NCBI GenBank assembly: GCA_946811695.1
Contig: OX328126.1
Span: forward strand, 8,830,361-8,894,360
Reading direction: 5' to 3'
DNA: 64,000 bases
Origin: Gonocerus acuteangulatus
Lineage: Eukaryota; Arthropoda; Insecta; Hemiptera; Coreidae
Below the pieces are notes generated by a model that saw nothing but the letters and a program-made list of their open reading frames with translations, did no database searches and had not been told where the DNA came from. Made by a program: the position numbers and the translations under genes. Below are positions 11,282 through 23,000 of this stretch, piece after piece. Position 1 is the stretch's first letter. Each line of letters opens with the position of its first letter.

Positions 11282-12050
11282 CTACAGTTTGACCGATTTT
11301 GATCAAACTAAGCGCACAGGTAGGTGTTGATACGGGGAGTGTCATAGGATATGTCAAAAAAGCCTATCACCTGTCTCTCTGTATTTTTATGCTTTATACA
11401 AATCCAGACATTTTTTATCAATCTTTGCACACTGGTAGGTATTGATCTAGGGAGTATCTACACTGGTAGGTATTGATCTAGGGAGTATCTACACGGGTAG
11501 GTATTGATCTAGGGAGTATCTACACTGGTAGGTATTGATCTAGGGAGTATCTACACTGGTAGGTATTGATCTAGGGAGTATCTACACTGGTAGGTATTGA
11601 TCTAGGGAGTATCTACACTGGTAGGTATTGATCTAGGGAGTATCTACACTGGTAGGTATTGATCTAGGGAGTATCTACACTGGTAGGTATTGATCTAGGG
11701 AGTATCTACACTGGTAGGTATTGATCTAGGGAGTATCTACACTGGTAGGTATTGATCTAGGGAGTATCTACACTGGTAGGTATTGATCTAGGGAGTATCT
11801 ACACTGGTAGGTATTGATCTAGGGAGTATCTACACTGGTAGGTATTGATCTAGGGAGTATCTACACTGGTAGGTATTGATCTAGGGAGTATCTACACTGG
11901 TAGGTATTGATCTAGGGAGTATCTACACTGGTAGGTATTGATCTAGGGAGTATCTACACTGGTAGGTATTGATCTAGGGAGTATGGTTTGTAATTTATTT
12001 TTGCTTTTCTAGATGCAGAAAGTAGGTGTGGTACGGCACGCCGGGTAAAT
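11279..12050 (+). mobile_element. Helitron-like family K, copy A
   Basis: It starts with the family's CAGTTTGACCGATTTTGATC segment and ends with TTGCTTTTCTAGATGCAGAA and GGCACGCCGGGTAAATAG. Copies B (minus, 12,653-13,562) and C (plus, 50,035-52,893) share both ends. In copy C the end reads GGGTAACAGCTAGT, that is a short GC-rich inverted repeat followed by CTAG, the CTRR-type 3' end known from Helitrons. I infer membership; no Rep/helicase gene is visible. Most of this copy is a 31-bp tandem array. Confidence 0.45.
11430..11985. repeat. 31-bp satellite, 18 copies
   Basis: Eighteen almost identical 31-bp units (core CACTGGTAGGTATTGATC) inside Helitron-like copy A. The unit equals one segment of the family's longer internal repeat (compare the CACATAGGTAGGTCTTGATC segment near 52,690). 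Only one or two units deviate (CACGGGTAGG near 11,493), so the expansion is young. Confidence 0.97.
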
Positions 12051-12145
12051 AGATAAAACTAAATCACTATATTGTCCACTATATTTATTGGCTCGACTAG
12101 TTTCACACAGAACCTACCTAGGAGCAGGATCATCTGACAAAGGAC
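12051..12145 (-). mobile_element. Penelope-like element tail with hammerhead-like core (copy P3)
   Basis: The minus strand reads CAGATGA (12,130-12,136), a GC-rich hairpin, GAAAC (12,100-12,104) and the palindrome ACTAGT ending in GTC, then GAGCCAATAAATATA. This is the layout of the other Penelope tails in the window, but the first core base triplet is CAG where CTG is expected, so any ribozyme activity is doubtful. No coding part is recognised upstream (12,150-12,450). Confidence 0.5.
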
Positions 12146-12652
12146 CACGTCATTTGATTTGATACAATCATCTGTAGATGCTAATGCATATTGACATGAT
12201 TATGTCAGCTGCCAAATATAAAAATCTTCGTACAAATGATTTTCTTACGTTAAAACCAAGAATTCGAGATGTACTTCTTTTTTTAGAGACACGAGACGGC
12301 AAACCACGCGAAATGATTGTATTTTTTTTTTCAAAAACTAACGACACGCCTTTTGAAGATAGATTAAGAAGCAAGCAAAGCACCCTTCAATACCCAGGTG
12401 CGGAGAACGGGGTTTTTGTCTACCCCTCCACACCCTTCTGAATCCTCCTCTTGTTCCTTTGTCCCGTTCGTTCTCTATCCACCCGGGGAACTCCCTTTCA
12501 TTAAAGGAATACGCCGAGCCTCTTGTCTTCAATGGAAATAATACACAAAGCTACGCACAAGGGGAAGGTAAAGTCTCAAAAGGAGGAGGCTCGGCATATT
12601 TTTAGAAATTCCTTTGCCTAAATTTCAATTGTGAGCGCTAAATTTATAAAAT
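12146..12652. other. Spacer, nothing recognised
   Basis: Short overlapping frames occur on both strands (12,168-12,532) without motifs that I can name. They could be decayed element coding sequence. Confidence 0.3.
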
Positions 12653-13562
12653 ATAGCTGTTAACCGGCGTGCCATGCTACACTTACTTTCTACATAAAGA
12701 AAAACCCAAATAAATAAGAAACCAAATAAATAAGAAAACAAATAAGTAATATTAAAATCTAATAACACAAATCTGTAACTGTTCGGGTTCACAGTTTCGA
12801 ACTCGTGACCTGGGAACTGTTAGTCCTAGAGGATTTTAACCTAGCCTATGACATTCCCCTGATCAAGACCTACATGTGTTCAAAGTCTAGTCAAATAGGT
12901 TCAAACGGTGTGTATTTGTATATGGAACAGACAGACAGACAGCCAGCCGATAGACGTTTTTGACCTAGCCCATGACACTCCCCGTATCCAGACCTACCCG
13001 TGTGCCAAGTTTGATGAAAATCGGTCAAACGGTGTGGATTTGTATAAGGAACAAACATACAGACAACTGGTAGACGTTTTTGACCTAGCCCATGACACTC
13101 CCCGTATCCAGACCTACCCGTGTGCCAAGTTTGATGAAAATCGGCCAAACGGTGTGGATTTGTATAAGGAACAAACATACAGACAACTGGTAGACGTTTT
13201 TGACCTAGCCCATGACACTCCCCGTATCAAGACCTACCCGTGTGCCAAGTTTGATGAAAATCGGCCAAACGGTGTGGATTTGTATAAGGAACAAACATAC
13301 AGACAACTGGTAGACGTTTTTGACCTAGCCCATGACACTCCCCGTATCAATACCTACCCGTGTGCCAAGTTTGATCAAAATCGGTCAAACGGTGTGGATT
13401 TGTATAAGGAACAAACATACAGGCAACTGGTAGACGTTTTTGACCTAGCCCATGACTTCCCTGTACCAAGACCTACCTGAGTTTCAAGTTTGATCAAAAT
13501 GAGTCAAACGGTGTAAATTTGTATAAGGAACAAACAGACAGACACGTGATTTTTATACATAT
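12653..13562 (-). mobile_element. Helitron-like family K, copy B
   Basis: Minus-strand copy. Its 5' end reads AAAATCACGTGTCTGTCTG (compare copy C near 50,036) and its 3' end GGCACGCCGGTTAACAGCTA. Between them lie about five tandem 120-bp units (12,900-13,500). A segment near 12,780-12,850 with GTTCGGGTTCACAGTTTCG recurs at 52,740-52,800 in copy C. The peptide-like [13 protein letters not shown] readings are products of the repeat and not of a gene. Confidence 0.5.
12900..13500. repeat. 120-bp tandem repeat, about five copies
   Basis: Exact 120-bp spacing, with units differing by a few bases (TATCCAGACC against TATCAAGACC). Divisible by three, hence a 190-codon open frame that I reject as a gene. 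The unit in copy C of the same element is 124 bp. Confidence 0.95.
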
Positions 13563-14188
13563 AGATAATATCAATAATATGAAACTGACATGATCACTCT
13601 TTGAAAAAGCTCTTTAAGCCCCCTGATATATTTACAGACCATTTACAGCACACAGCAGTTATCAGTACGGAAACGCACTATTTCTGTGATTCGGATTTTT
13701 TCTCATTATTTTTTTTTTAATTGTTTGTGGTAGATTGGATTTAGAAATATTCACCGCTTAACGTTTACGTTAATCCCGGAGAAGATAGGATATTATAGGA
13801 TTTTCTGTTAATTGAATTCTGTACGTCCTATTGTTGCACTGAGGTTGGGAATTTTATTTGTATATTCGTTAACTTCCCATTGCTTAACCACGGAAATAAA
13901 ACGCATTGGTGTTATTTGGCAGGAAGTATAGGCCCACCGCAAAAGCAAAAGTTCCACTAACAGGAACTGCGTCATCTTAGCGCGATTCCGTTCATATCTA
14001 TAGTGCTATTAGTAAAGGAGTAGATGCAGTTATTGGTAGGTTTCGATCATTCGTGAAAAATATAAAATGACATCTCAAAGAGAAGGAAGATTTAAGGCGC
14101 CACAACAGGAAACTGATAGTATTCTAAGAGGAAATGACTCCCCCGCCTTCTTGACGTTCTCCATGGGAAACACTATTATCAATACGTT
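13563..14188. other. Spacer, nothing recognised
   Basis: No repeat partner and no coding motif found. Confidence 0.35.
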
Positions 14189-14320
14189 TTAGCACTTTCC
14201 TCCGAAGGAAAGTAGCTATTGAGGTTGGACTCATGACGGAATTTTTGAAAAATTTCTTCAAATCTTTATCGATCCTACCTAGTAGACACCGAAAATGACC
14301 CCCGTTAAAATTTATATATA

Positions 14321-14385
<65 letters not shown>

Positions 14386-15428
14386 CTGTTAACACGATAG
14401 CGGCCAGAGTTTTTGTTTTTTCGTCACGAAACTTGGTATATAGCATTCAATTAGCAAACGATTGAACGAGTTCGTTAACCACCAAAATCGGTCCATCGGA
14501 AGGGGGGGTTTACCCCGAACCCAAAACACTAATTTGACCATTTCAGCCGTAATATTTGTTATATTTCAACGAAACTTGGTATTCGTACTGGTAATATAGA
14601 GAGAAAAGTTACATATAAAAATAAACTAAATCGGTTCATAAGGAGGGGGGGGGGGTTTACTCCGGACCGCCAATTCGCCACTACCAGCCGTGATTTTTGG
14701 TATATTTCGACGAAACTCGGTATTCATAGTGGTAATCTACAGGTAAATATGTGTTGTAAAAATAAACTAAATCGGTTCATTAGGAGGGGGGGGGGTTTAC
14801 TCCAGACCCACAATACCAATTCGCCACTACCAACCGTGATTTTTGGTATATTTCGACGTAACTCGGTATTCGTAGTGGTAATCTACAGGTAAATATGTGT
14901 TGTAAAAATAAACTAAATCGGTTCATTAGGAGGGGGGGGGGTTTACTCCGGACCCAAATTACTAATATACTCATACTGGTCGTAATTTCTGCTGTATTGT
15001 AACGAAACGCGGTATACGTCGTGGGTAACTCATGAGAAAGAAGTGTTGTAAAAATGAGCAGAATCGGTCAATCGGAAAGGGGGGTTTACTTTGTAATATA
15101 TTTCAATAGGAAAGCCAGCCAGACATAGGTTCACAAAGGCGCCGCAAGGAGCGCTAGAGGGACTGTATCCGGTTCCTGCGTTAGATCAAAATACGATAAT
15201 ATGAGGATTTTGTATTTATTACGTAGTGTAGTAGGTACCATGTGAAAACATAACTCTGGAAGGAAATTAATAATTGATCAGTTACTCATTACAAAATTAA
15301 AAGAGAACTATTCATGTTTTTATTTTATTTATGTAGGATATTTTAAGCAAATTGTTCTGGAAAGCAGTCTACACTACCCAAATTCTGAGGAAAGTGCTTA
15401 GTTATGCAGCTCCTGCGTGACGGACTTT
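14189..15428 (-). mobile_element. Helentron-like element N, copy 1 (minus)
   Basis: Nearly identical in reverse to 27,958-29,261. In element orientation it starts with GTCACGCAGGAGCTGCATAA and holds four to five units of about 130-145 bp with a G-run (14,500-15,080). A TA microsatellite follows, then an end with CGTCATGAGTCCAACCTCA, a perfect hairpin (CTTTCCT/AGGAAAG, loop of 4, 14,195-14,212) and CTAA (14,189-14,192). Internal tandem repeats, a microsatellite and a 3' hairpin followed by CTRR are the hallmarks described for non-autonomous Helentrons (DINE-1 type). Non-coding. The class is inferred from structure. Confidence 0.6.
14320..14381. repeat. (TA)n microsatellite inside Helentron-like element
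   Basis: About 60 bases of TA, at the same position relative to the terminal hairpin as the microsatellites in the related copies at 16,052, 29,001 and 39,727. Confidence 0.95.
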
Positions 15429-15554
15429 TTCATTTTCATACTTTACTTTATTAAAATACTAATTTCACTACTGGAAAGCAATTAAAAACAAACCCCAATT
15501 AAAACTTTAGGTAAACAGTGAAAAAACCCCCCGTTGAAAAGAACAAAACTTACA

Positions 15555-15770
15555 ATGTTCACGTTTTAAGCACTTATTTCTCGGATAGACATCGCCCTAT
15601 TGAAAATTACGATTGAACTTTTTTGTAGGGAATTTAGTTAGCTTTCAAATGGTCACCTTCCACTTACCACGATTTCCAAAACCTATCATGCCTGTTGATG
15701 AAATATTTTACTTCTAGTACTCCAAACGGAACCAAAATTTATCTATCTTTGATTAGATGAATATCAAACG
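15555..15770 (+). repeat. Interspersed repeat G, copy 2
   Basis: Matches 1,430-1,700 in reverse. It may form the left part of the element whose 3' end is at 16,249, but I could not confirm this. Confidence 0.45.
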
Positions 15771-15939
15771 TCTGGAACTAGTTTCAACTAAATTAATCTT
15801 TTTTGAATGCCCAAAGTAAAAACTAGTTTTCTTCGTTTTTCTACGTTAATAAACCTATAAAACGAGTATCTACAAGCAAATGAACTCGAAAACGTAAGCG
15901 TTACGATTTTTTTCTCCAAGAACCATCTTCTGGTGGACG

Positions 15940-16048
15940 GATTCTGTTGGTTAACGAACTTGATCTTTCAAATTAGAAAAAAGATTTAAGTACCGAATTT
16001 CATCAAAATCGGTCCATTTTTTAGCCGTCAGGAGCGCTCCTGTCGGCT

Positions 16049-16110
<62 letters not shown>

Positions 16111-16249
16111 AATATGTATATATATATTTTTTTCGTGATCCATGGGGTCTGAAACGAAAAATTTTCTTGTCTGCACTTCCGGATTGCGTCATGAGGTCAA
16201 CCTCATAAGCGGGTTTCCTCCCTATGGAGGGAGGGAGGAACCGCGCTAA
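15940..16249 (+). mobile_element. Helentron-like 3' end (element N2)
   Basis: Order of parts: CAAAATCGGTCCA, a 26-bp near-palindrome (16,023-16,048, centre GCGC), (TA)n at 16,052-16,107, GCGTCATGAGGTCAACCTCA, a 9-bp perfect stem (TTCCTCCCT/AGGGAGGAA, 16,215-16,240), and CTAA at 16,246-16,249. The last 110 bases parallel the 3' ends of the elements at 14,189 and 29,261 and closely match the one at 39,755-39,873. The 5' limit is uncertain. Confidence 0.55.
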
Positions 16250-16380
16250 AATTGCATTCCAACAAGAAACCCGATACCCGTCTACTGTAATATGAAATAT
16301 TTTCTCGGAACATGGAAGCATGAAGGAGTAACTGAAGTAAACGGGTTAATATACCCGAAACGATGAGTTTATAACTTTAC

Positions 16381-16398
16381 CCCCCCCCCCCCCCCCCC
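16381..16398. repeat. Poly-C run
   Basis: Nineteen C residues counting base 16,380. Possible i-motif/G-quadruplex tract or assembly-sensitive homopolymer. Confidence 0.9.
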
Positions 16399-16737
16399 TT
16401 TCCCACCAAAAGTAAGGGAGAGAAAATTTAGAGCAATTTAAGCCTCATGAATTTGGAGGTAGTTTGCAAGTGGAGGATTTTTAGTAGGACATGAGCCGTA
16501 TATGACGTAGAATATTATGTGGTGGTGATAAGGAAGGTTTACCTGCCTCCCTATCTACACGACCATCCGCTTACATTCAGCGGAAAAATCAGATTCATGT
16601 GGCACAATTTTTTCCTCTCTTTATGTTATATTATTTTTATATGTATTTTTTTTTTCATTTACTTTTCAAACTAATAAATGATATCTATTTAACGAATATT
16701 TTTTTAAAAATAAAATATTTTTTTTTAATATAAAATT
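16399..16737. other. Spacer, nothing recognised
   Basis: AT-rich to the right, with no matched repeat. Confidence 0.35.
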
Positions 16738-16890
16738 TGGAAACCCCGTGGCTGAGACTATTAAGGCGTGAGAGCTTAACACTCTCGGGGCCATGGGTTC
16801 GATTCCCACTATGGGGTGCTGGTTTTTCTTTAGAAAAAAGAAGAGGCATCAGCCGTATCCTGGCAAGAAAAGGGTGGTAACCTATAGAGA
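16738..16890 (+). mobile_element. tRNA-derived SINE, family T3
   Basis: The head carries a long variable region like class II tRNAs (Leu/Ser): CCCCGTGGCTGAGACTATTA at the A box, TTAACACTCTCGGGGCC, and the B box GGGTTCGATTCCC. The body has TTTTTCTTTAGAAAAAAG, GGCATCAGCC and GGGTGGTAACC. The minus-strand copy at 55,490-55,625 matches through both parts. Non-coding and pol III-type by its internal boxes. Confidence 0.75.
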
Positions 16891-16899
16891 ACCCGTCTT

Positions 16900-16904
<5 letters not shown>

Positions 16905-16956
<52 letters not shown>

Positions 16957-16976
16957 TCTCTCTCTCTCTCTCTCTC
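16905..16976. repeat. (CT)n microsatellite
   Basis: About 72 bases of CT with one ACT interruption, at the end of the T3 SINE body. Confidence 0.95.
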
Positions 16977-18242
16977 GATTTTGCAAAATCGATTTCAAAG
17001 AGAACATTGGTTGGAAAATATATTTATCTAAACCCAAAATTTTCTTTATTATTATTCAAACGTCTAAATAATAAGGCGATTAAATTGAATGGTAAATACT
17101 TGAGAAAACCGGACTCAGAAAATATATCACGATAAAAATAAAATTAAACTCGTAGTTTACAGAATGAAAATATAATTCAAATATATAAGAAAGGAAGAAA
17201 TAACTATCTAATATGATTATATTTGCCCTAAGTATAATAAAAAGCTCGGAATGGTATAATATACTTTTAGAGCGGAAAGGGCGGTAAGGGGGGGGAATAG
17301 TAAATCATACAGAGAGGACGGTGGGGGGGGGGGGGTGAAATTTTCATAGGAACCCCACAATATCATATATTATACCAGCTACTTGTAGGGGGAGTTTGGA
17401 GGGTTTTTGGAGGGGTTTATAGATACCAGCTCTTAAAAAAAAAACATAGTTATTACAGATAGTCGACACATTCAGATATTTATTATTTTTATAATATAAA
17501 AAAATAAATTAATTTGTTTTTATCTATACAAATAATGCGGACCAGCATGTTATCACGTTCGGGCCCAGTGTCGTGGCGTGTGCGTCAGCAGATAGCTCGC
17601 CTTTCTTGCTATCCACGCTATTCCGAGCCTGGTCCTTTACCCTTCGTATTTGGTTTAGGACCTCATTACGTTATTCCCGGTTAGGTTTTCTGGACTGGTA
17701 CTGAATCCACCCAAAAAATTTCTTCAGCGGGCCCGCTGCCGTAGCGTATTTGACATTTTACTAAATTTTAATTAATCCACTAAAGGTAAATCATTTTAAA
17801 AGTTTCTTCGCTTATTTATATATATTTTTTTTTTATATTTTTGCCAAAATAACTATACAAAAGGAAGACTTGGGCCTCCTGAAAGTGGTAAGCCTGCAAC
17901 GAAAACATCAACTTACCAACCCTTTGGAGTCTTACTACAAAGAGGCATCTAGGTACACTGACCAAACAATCTTAAGTAACTGGCAACTAGACTGGACTAA
18001 CACTACAGAAAACAAATAAGGACAGTGAAGTCTATAGTTAAAGATTGCTTAGCGTCATATAGATGATCACGGCTCATCGTGAGGAAGTAATATTAGCAAG
18101 ATGAAGTATTGTTCACACCCGTCTGACTCACGAATGTGGACTATTCTAATAAAATTATATTAAAAGACAAGATAAAAACGTACGGAGAAGATTACGAAGT
18201 TTCTGAAGAAACGTAACATAAAAACAGTTTACACCACCGACT
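16977..18242. other. Spacer; possible remains of Penelope coding sequence near its end
   Basis: 17,000-17,880 shows no recognised feature. 17,880-18,242 precedes the Penelope nuclease fragment and may be decayed coding sequence of the same element, but I could not read a reverse transcriptase motif in it. Confidence 0.35.
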
Positions 18243-18715
18243 GAAAGATAAGTCAAATAATAAATAACCCCAAAGATAATTTACAGTTAAGATCGCCAGG
18301 TGTCTACAGTATCCCATGCTCCTGCGGAAAAGAATATATTGGTCAAACAGGAGGATTGGTGTGCACAAGGCTTTCTGAACATATGAAGACAGTTAAGATT
18401 GGCAATATTGAAAAATCGGCGGTAGCAGAACATTTTTATAACACGAATCATGCTATCCAATTCGACCGAGTAAGCATTCTAGCAAAAATAGAAAATTACC
18501 AAGAACGGATCATTAGGGAAGCCATAGAAATAGTAAGATGTCCGGAAAATTTCAACAAAGAAGATGGGTACAAGCTCAGCAAATTAAAACTAGAGAAAAA
18601 AGAAAAAACGAAATTCAGCCTATCAACGATCCAGATGGAACCGACCAACCAGAATCAAGCAAAACCGGGTCCAACCAATCAGGGACATGGAAGAGCAGAC
18701 TACGCCCGCGGATGA
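18243..18715 (+). pseudogene. Penelope-like element, GIY-YIG endonuclease C-terminal fragment
   Basis: Frame 2 is open from the stop at 18,242-18,244 to 18,715. It reads SPGVYSIPCSCGKEYIGQTGG, which holds the GVY and YIG halves of the GIY-YIG nuclease core and the C-x-C pair seen in Penelope-like proteins. Further on come TRLSEHMK, AVAEHFYNTNHAIQF and KIENYQERIIREAIEI, with the conserved E-H and R-E-A-I-E-I positions. The nuclease nicks the target during integration. The reverse transcriptase domain that should precede it is absent or unreadable. The upstream limit is set by an in-frame stop. A ribozyme-like tail in the same orientation follows 60 bases after the ORF. Confidence 0.85.
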
Positions 18716-18767
18716 ATACAAAGATAGGTATTTATACAGAAGAACTAGAAGAACATCCTCATTCTCA

Positions 18768-18820
18768 GACGAAGCCCTGAGGAAGCTGGCAGTATGACTA
18801 GCGAAACGTCGGCAAAGAAG
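18768..18820 (+). ncRNA. Hammerhead-ribozyme-like motif, Penelope tail P1
   Basis: CTGAGGA (18,777-18,783), a hairpin AGCTGG...CTAGC, GAAAC (18,803-18,807), then the short palindrome ACGT and cleavage triplet GTC (18,808-18,810). Flanking AGCC and GGC(A) can pair as stem I. All conserved core positions (CUGANGA, GAA, UH) are present. Hammerhead motifs in Penelope-like elements are established knowledge; activity of this copy is inferred. Confidence 0.6.
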
Positions 18821-18954
18821 TTTGTGACACGGTCAATACCAGAAGAATATAATATGTGTAATATGTGTAAAGAAAAAACGTACTCATTTAAATTGAGAAG
18901 ATATGGTCGACCGTTCGGAAGTAGGAAGCGTTGATCGTCGGGGTTTCGGTCAGT

Positions 18955-19060
18955 GTTCTTATTCAATAAAACACATTTTATTTGCTAAAATGTATATTTA
19001 TTGCCGCCAACGTTTCGGCTTGCTATACAAGCCATCTTCAGGGCTGTAAAAACATATATG
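18955..19060 (-). ncRNA. Hammerhead-ribozyme-like motif, Penelope tail P2 (opposite strand)
   Basis: On the minus strand: CTGAAGA (19,035-19,041), a strong stem II (GGCTTG, loop TATA, CAAGCC), GAAAC (19,012-19,016), ACGT and triplet GTT, followed by GGCGGCAATAAATATA. Stem I is at least GCC/GGC. It lies tail to tail with P1, so two Penelope tails converge here. Confidence 0.6.
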
Positions 19061-19590
19061 GTATAACAATGGTAAGGACAAAAAAAAAGGCTAGAAACAT
19101 TAACATAAATATGAGTACCTATATGCTTGAAAATATAAATATATATATGTATAGTATAATAATAGCAATATAAATAAATATACATGTATATGGTATCCAA
19201 GCGAATACAGTACAAGTGTCATAGTAACATACCTATTGAGAAGATTGAGAACTGTCCCGTTTCAAGAAGAGAACATTTCTGAAGACTGGAAGGATAGGTC
19301 AGGGCTAGACAGTAGAGGATGGGGGGAGGGGGTGGAGAGAAGTGGAGCTGGGAGTAAGGACGGAGGGTAAAGACCGCGGTAAAGATAAAGGACTTGCCGA
19401 TGGATATTGCAGGTACAGGGAAGGATTGGGCCAGGGCTAGACAGGAGAGGATGGGGGTGAGGGGGTGGGGGGAAGTACTCATTTAAAGATAGGATGAGTA
19501 AAATGACAATTATACATCGCTTTAAACCAAAATCTCCTGAAGAAATGCAAACCGACACCAAAGCGTTCTAAAAAATTAATAAATAATATT
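19061..19590. other. Penelope flank with an imperfect GC-rich duplication
   Basis: Two blocks (about 19,300-19,360 and 19,428-19,485) share CAGGGCTAGACAG and GAGGATGGGGG on a G-rich strand. No gene recognised. It could be the remainder of the minus-strand Penelope element whose tail is at 19,040. Confidence 0.4.
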
Positions 19591-19995
19591 AATAATAATA
19601 TTAAATTCCGATCGAAATATCTACAGGGGAACAAAAAACAATTGCATTTGCTGTAATAGAGGTAACAATAAATTTATACAATAAGGGATTCCTAATTTAG
19701 ATACAAATATTAACAAAATAGCTGACTACCCGTGCTTCATCATGGCAGATAAGTAGTTATTTTATTGCGTTACATAATGTATCATAAAAATTAACGCTAC
19801 TATATAATTTTGTGCAGTTTATTATAGCACAGTTCCCGTTATACTATATGTTATTCGTCAATTGATAAGTAATCAAAGTATAATGTTTCTTGACACTGGG
19901 GTGCTCCCAAGATAACGGGTTATCTCTAAGTTAGCAGTAACAGCAGTTTAAAACCAGTACAGGTTGCCAACGTTTTATTGAATATCTAAAAAAAA
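19590..19995 (+). repeat. Interspersed repeat B, copy 2
   Basis: Matches 30,100-30,403 over about 290 bp (GGGATTCCTAATTTAGATAC, CTACCCGTGCTTCATCA) and, in reverse, 2,640-2,845. This is the longest copy: it reaches the AACCAGTACAGGTTG end that the 30-kb copy lost to a LINE fragment. Confidence 0.65.
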
Positions 19996-20025
19996 AAACA
20001 AAAAAAAAAACTTCCGCACACCCTG

Positions 20026-23000
20026 CGGCTGAGAAATCGTGGTATGTGTAACCATTCAAAAGGTAACGAAAAAACGGCTGAGAAATCGTGGTATGTGTAA
20101 CGATTCAAAAGGTAACGAAAAAACGGCTGAGAAATCGTGGTATGTGTAACGATTCAAAAGGTAACGAAAAAACGGCTGAGAAATCGTGGTATGTGTAACC
20201 ATTCAAAAGGTAACGAAAAAACGGCTGAGAAATCGTGATATGTGTAACCATTCAAAAGGTAACGAAAAAACGGCTGAGAAATCGTGGTATGTGTAACCAT
20301 TCAAAAGGTAACGAAAAAACGGCTGAGAAATCGTGGTATGTGTAACCATTCAAAAGGTAACGAAAAAACGGCTGAGAAATCGTGGTATGTGTAACCATTC
20401 AAAAGGTAACGAAAAAACGGCTGAGAAATCGTGGTATGTGTAACCATTCAAAAGGTAACGAAAAAACGGCTGAGAAATCGTGGTATGTGTAACCATTCAA
20501 AAGGTAACGAAAAAACGGCTGAGAAATCGTGGTATGTGTAACCATTCAAAAGGTAACGAAAAAACGGCTGAGAAATCGTGGTATGTGTAACCATTCAAAA
20601 GGTAACGAAAAAACGGCTGAGAAATCGTGGTATGTGTAACCATTCAAAAGGTAACGAAAAAACGGCTGAGAAATCGTGGTATGTGTAACCATTCAAAAGG
20701 TAACGAAAAAACGGCTGAGAAATCGTGGTAAGTGTAACCATTCAAAAGGTAACGATAAAACGGCTGAGAAATCGTGGTATGTGTAACGATTCAAAAGGTA
20801 ACGAAAAAACGGCTGAGAAATCGTGGTATGTGTAACCATTCAAAAGGTAACGAAAAAACGGCTGAGAAATCGTGGTATGTGTAACCATTCAAAAGGTAAC
20901 GAAAAAACGGCTGAGAAATCGTGGTATGTGTAACCATTCAAAAGGTAACGAAAAAACGGCTGAGAAATCGTGGTATGTGTAACCATTCAAAAGGTAACGA
21001 AAAAACGGCTGAGAAATCGTGGTATGTGTAACCATTCAAAAGGTAACGAAAAAACGGCTGAGAAATCGTGGTATGTGTAACCATTCAAAAGGTAACGAAA
21101 AAACGGCTGAGAAATCGTGGTATGTGTAACCATTCAAAAGGTAACGAAAAAACGGCTGAGAAATCGTGGTATGTGTAACGATTCAAAAGGTAACGAAAAA
21201 ACGGCTGAGAAATCGTGGTATGTGTAACCATTCAAAAGGTAACGAAAAAACGGCTGAGAAATCGTGGTATGTGTAACCATTCAAAAGGTAACGAAAAAAC
21301 GGCTGAGAAATCGTGGTATGTGTAACCATTCAAAAGGTAACGAAAAAACGGCTGAGAAATCGTGGTATGTGTAACCATTCAAAAGGTAACGAAAAAACGG
21401 CTGAGAAATCGTGGTATGTGTAACCATTCAAAAGGTAACGAAAAAACGGCTGAGAAATCGTGGTATGTGTAACCATTCAAAAGGTAACGAAAAAACGGCT
21501 GAGAAATCGTGGTATGTGTAACCATTCAAAAGGTAACGAAAAAACGGCTGAGAAATCGTGGTATGTGTAACCATTCAAAAGGTAACGAAAAAACGGCTGA
21601 GAAATCGTGGTATGTGTAACGATTCAAAAGGTAACGAAAAAACGGCTGAGAAATCGTGGTATGTGTAACCATTCAAAAGGTAACGAAAAAACGGCTGAGA
21701 AATCGTGGTATGTGTAACCATTCAAAAGGTAACGAAAAAACGGCTGAGAAATCGTGGTATGTGTAACGATTCAAAAGGTAACGAAAAAACGGCTGAGAAA
21801 TCGTGGTATGTGTAACCATTCAAAAGGTAACGAAAAAACGGCTGAGAAATCGTGGTATGTGTAACGATTCAAAAGGTAACGAAAAAACGGCTGAGAAATC
21901 GTGGTATGTGTAACCATTCAAAAGGTAACGAAAAAACGGCTGAGAAATCGTGGTATGTGTAACCATTCAAAAGGTAACGAAAAAACGGCTGAGAAATCGT
22001 GGTATGTGTAACCATTCAAAAGGTAACGAAAAAACGGCTGAGAAATCGTGGTATGTGTAACGATTCAAAAGGTAACGAAAAAACGGCTGAGAAATCGTGG
22101 TATGTGTAACGATTCAAAAGGTAACGAAAAAACGGCTGAGAAATCGTGGTATGTGTAACCATTCAAAAGGTAACGAAAAAACGGCTGAGAAATCGTGGTA
22201 TGCGTAACCATTCAAAAGGTAACGAAAAAACGGCTGAGAAATCGTGGTATGTGTAACGATTCAAAAGGTAACGAAAAAACGGCTGAGAAATCGTGGTATG
22301 TGTAACGATTCAAAAGGTAACGAAAAAACGGCTGAGAAATCGTGGTATGTGTAACGATTCAAAAGGTAACGAAAAAACGGCTGAGAAATCGTGGTATGTG
22401 TAACCATTCAAAAGGTAACGAAAAAACGGATGAGAAATCGTGGTATGTGTAACCATTCAAAAGGTAACGAAAAAACGGCTGAGAAATCGTGGTATGTGTA
22501 ACCATTCAAAAGGTAACGAAAAAACGGCTGAGAAATCGTGGTATGTGTAACGATTCAAAAGGTAACGAAAAAACGGCTGAGAAATCGTGGTATGTGTAAC
22601 GATTCAAAAGGTAACGAAAAAACGGCTGAGAAATCGTGGTATGTGTAACGATTCAAAAGGTAACGAAAAAACGGCTGAGAAATCGTGGTATGTGTAACCA
22701 TTCAAAAGGTAACGAAAAAACGGATGAGAAATCGTGGTATGTGTAACCATTCAAAAGGTAACGAAAAAACGGCTGAGAAATCGTGGTATGTGTAACCATT
22801 CAAAAGGTAACGAAAAAACGGCTGAGAAATCGTGGTATGTGTAACCAATCAAAAGGTAACGAAAAAACGGCTGAGAAATCGTGGTATGTGTAACCATTCA
22901 AAAGGTAACGAAAAAACGGCTGAGAAATCGTGGTATGTGTAACCATTCAAAAGGTAACGAAAAAACGGCTGAGAAATCGTGGTATGTGTAACCATTCAAA

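Noticed and set aside
12908..13480. 190-codon ORF
   Set aside because: It follows the 120-bp tandem unit, and the opposite strand is equally open.
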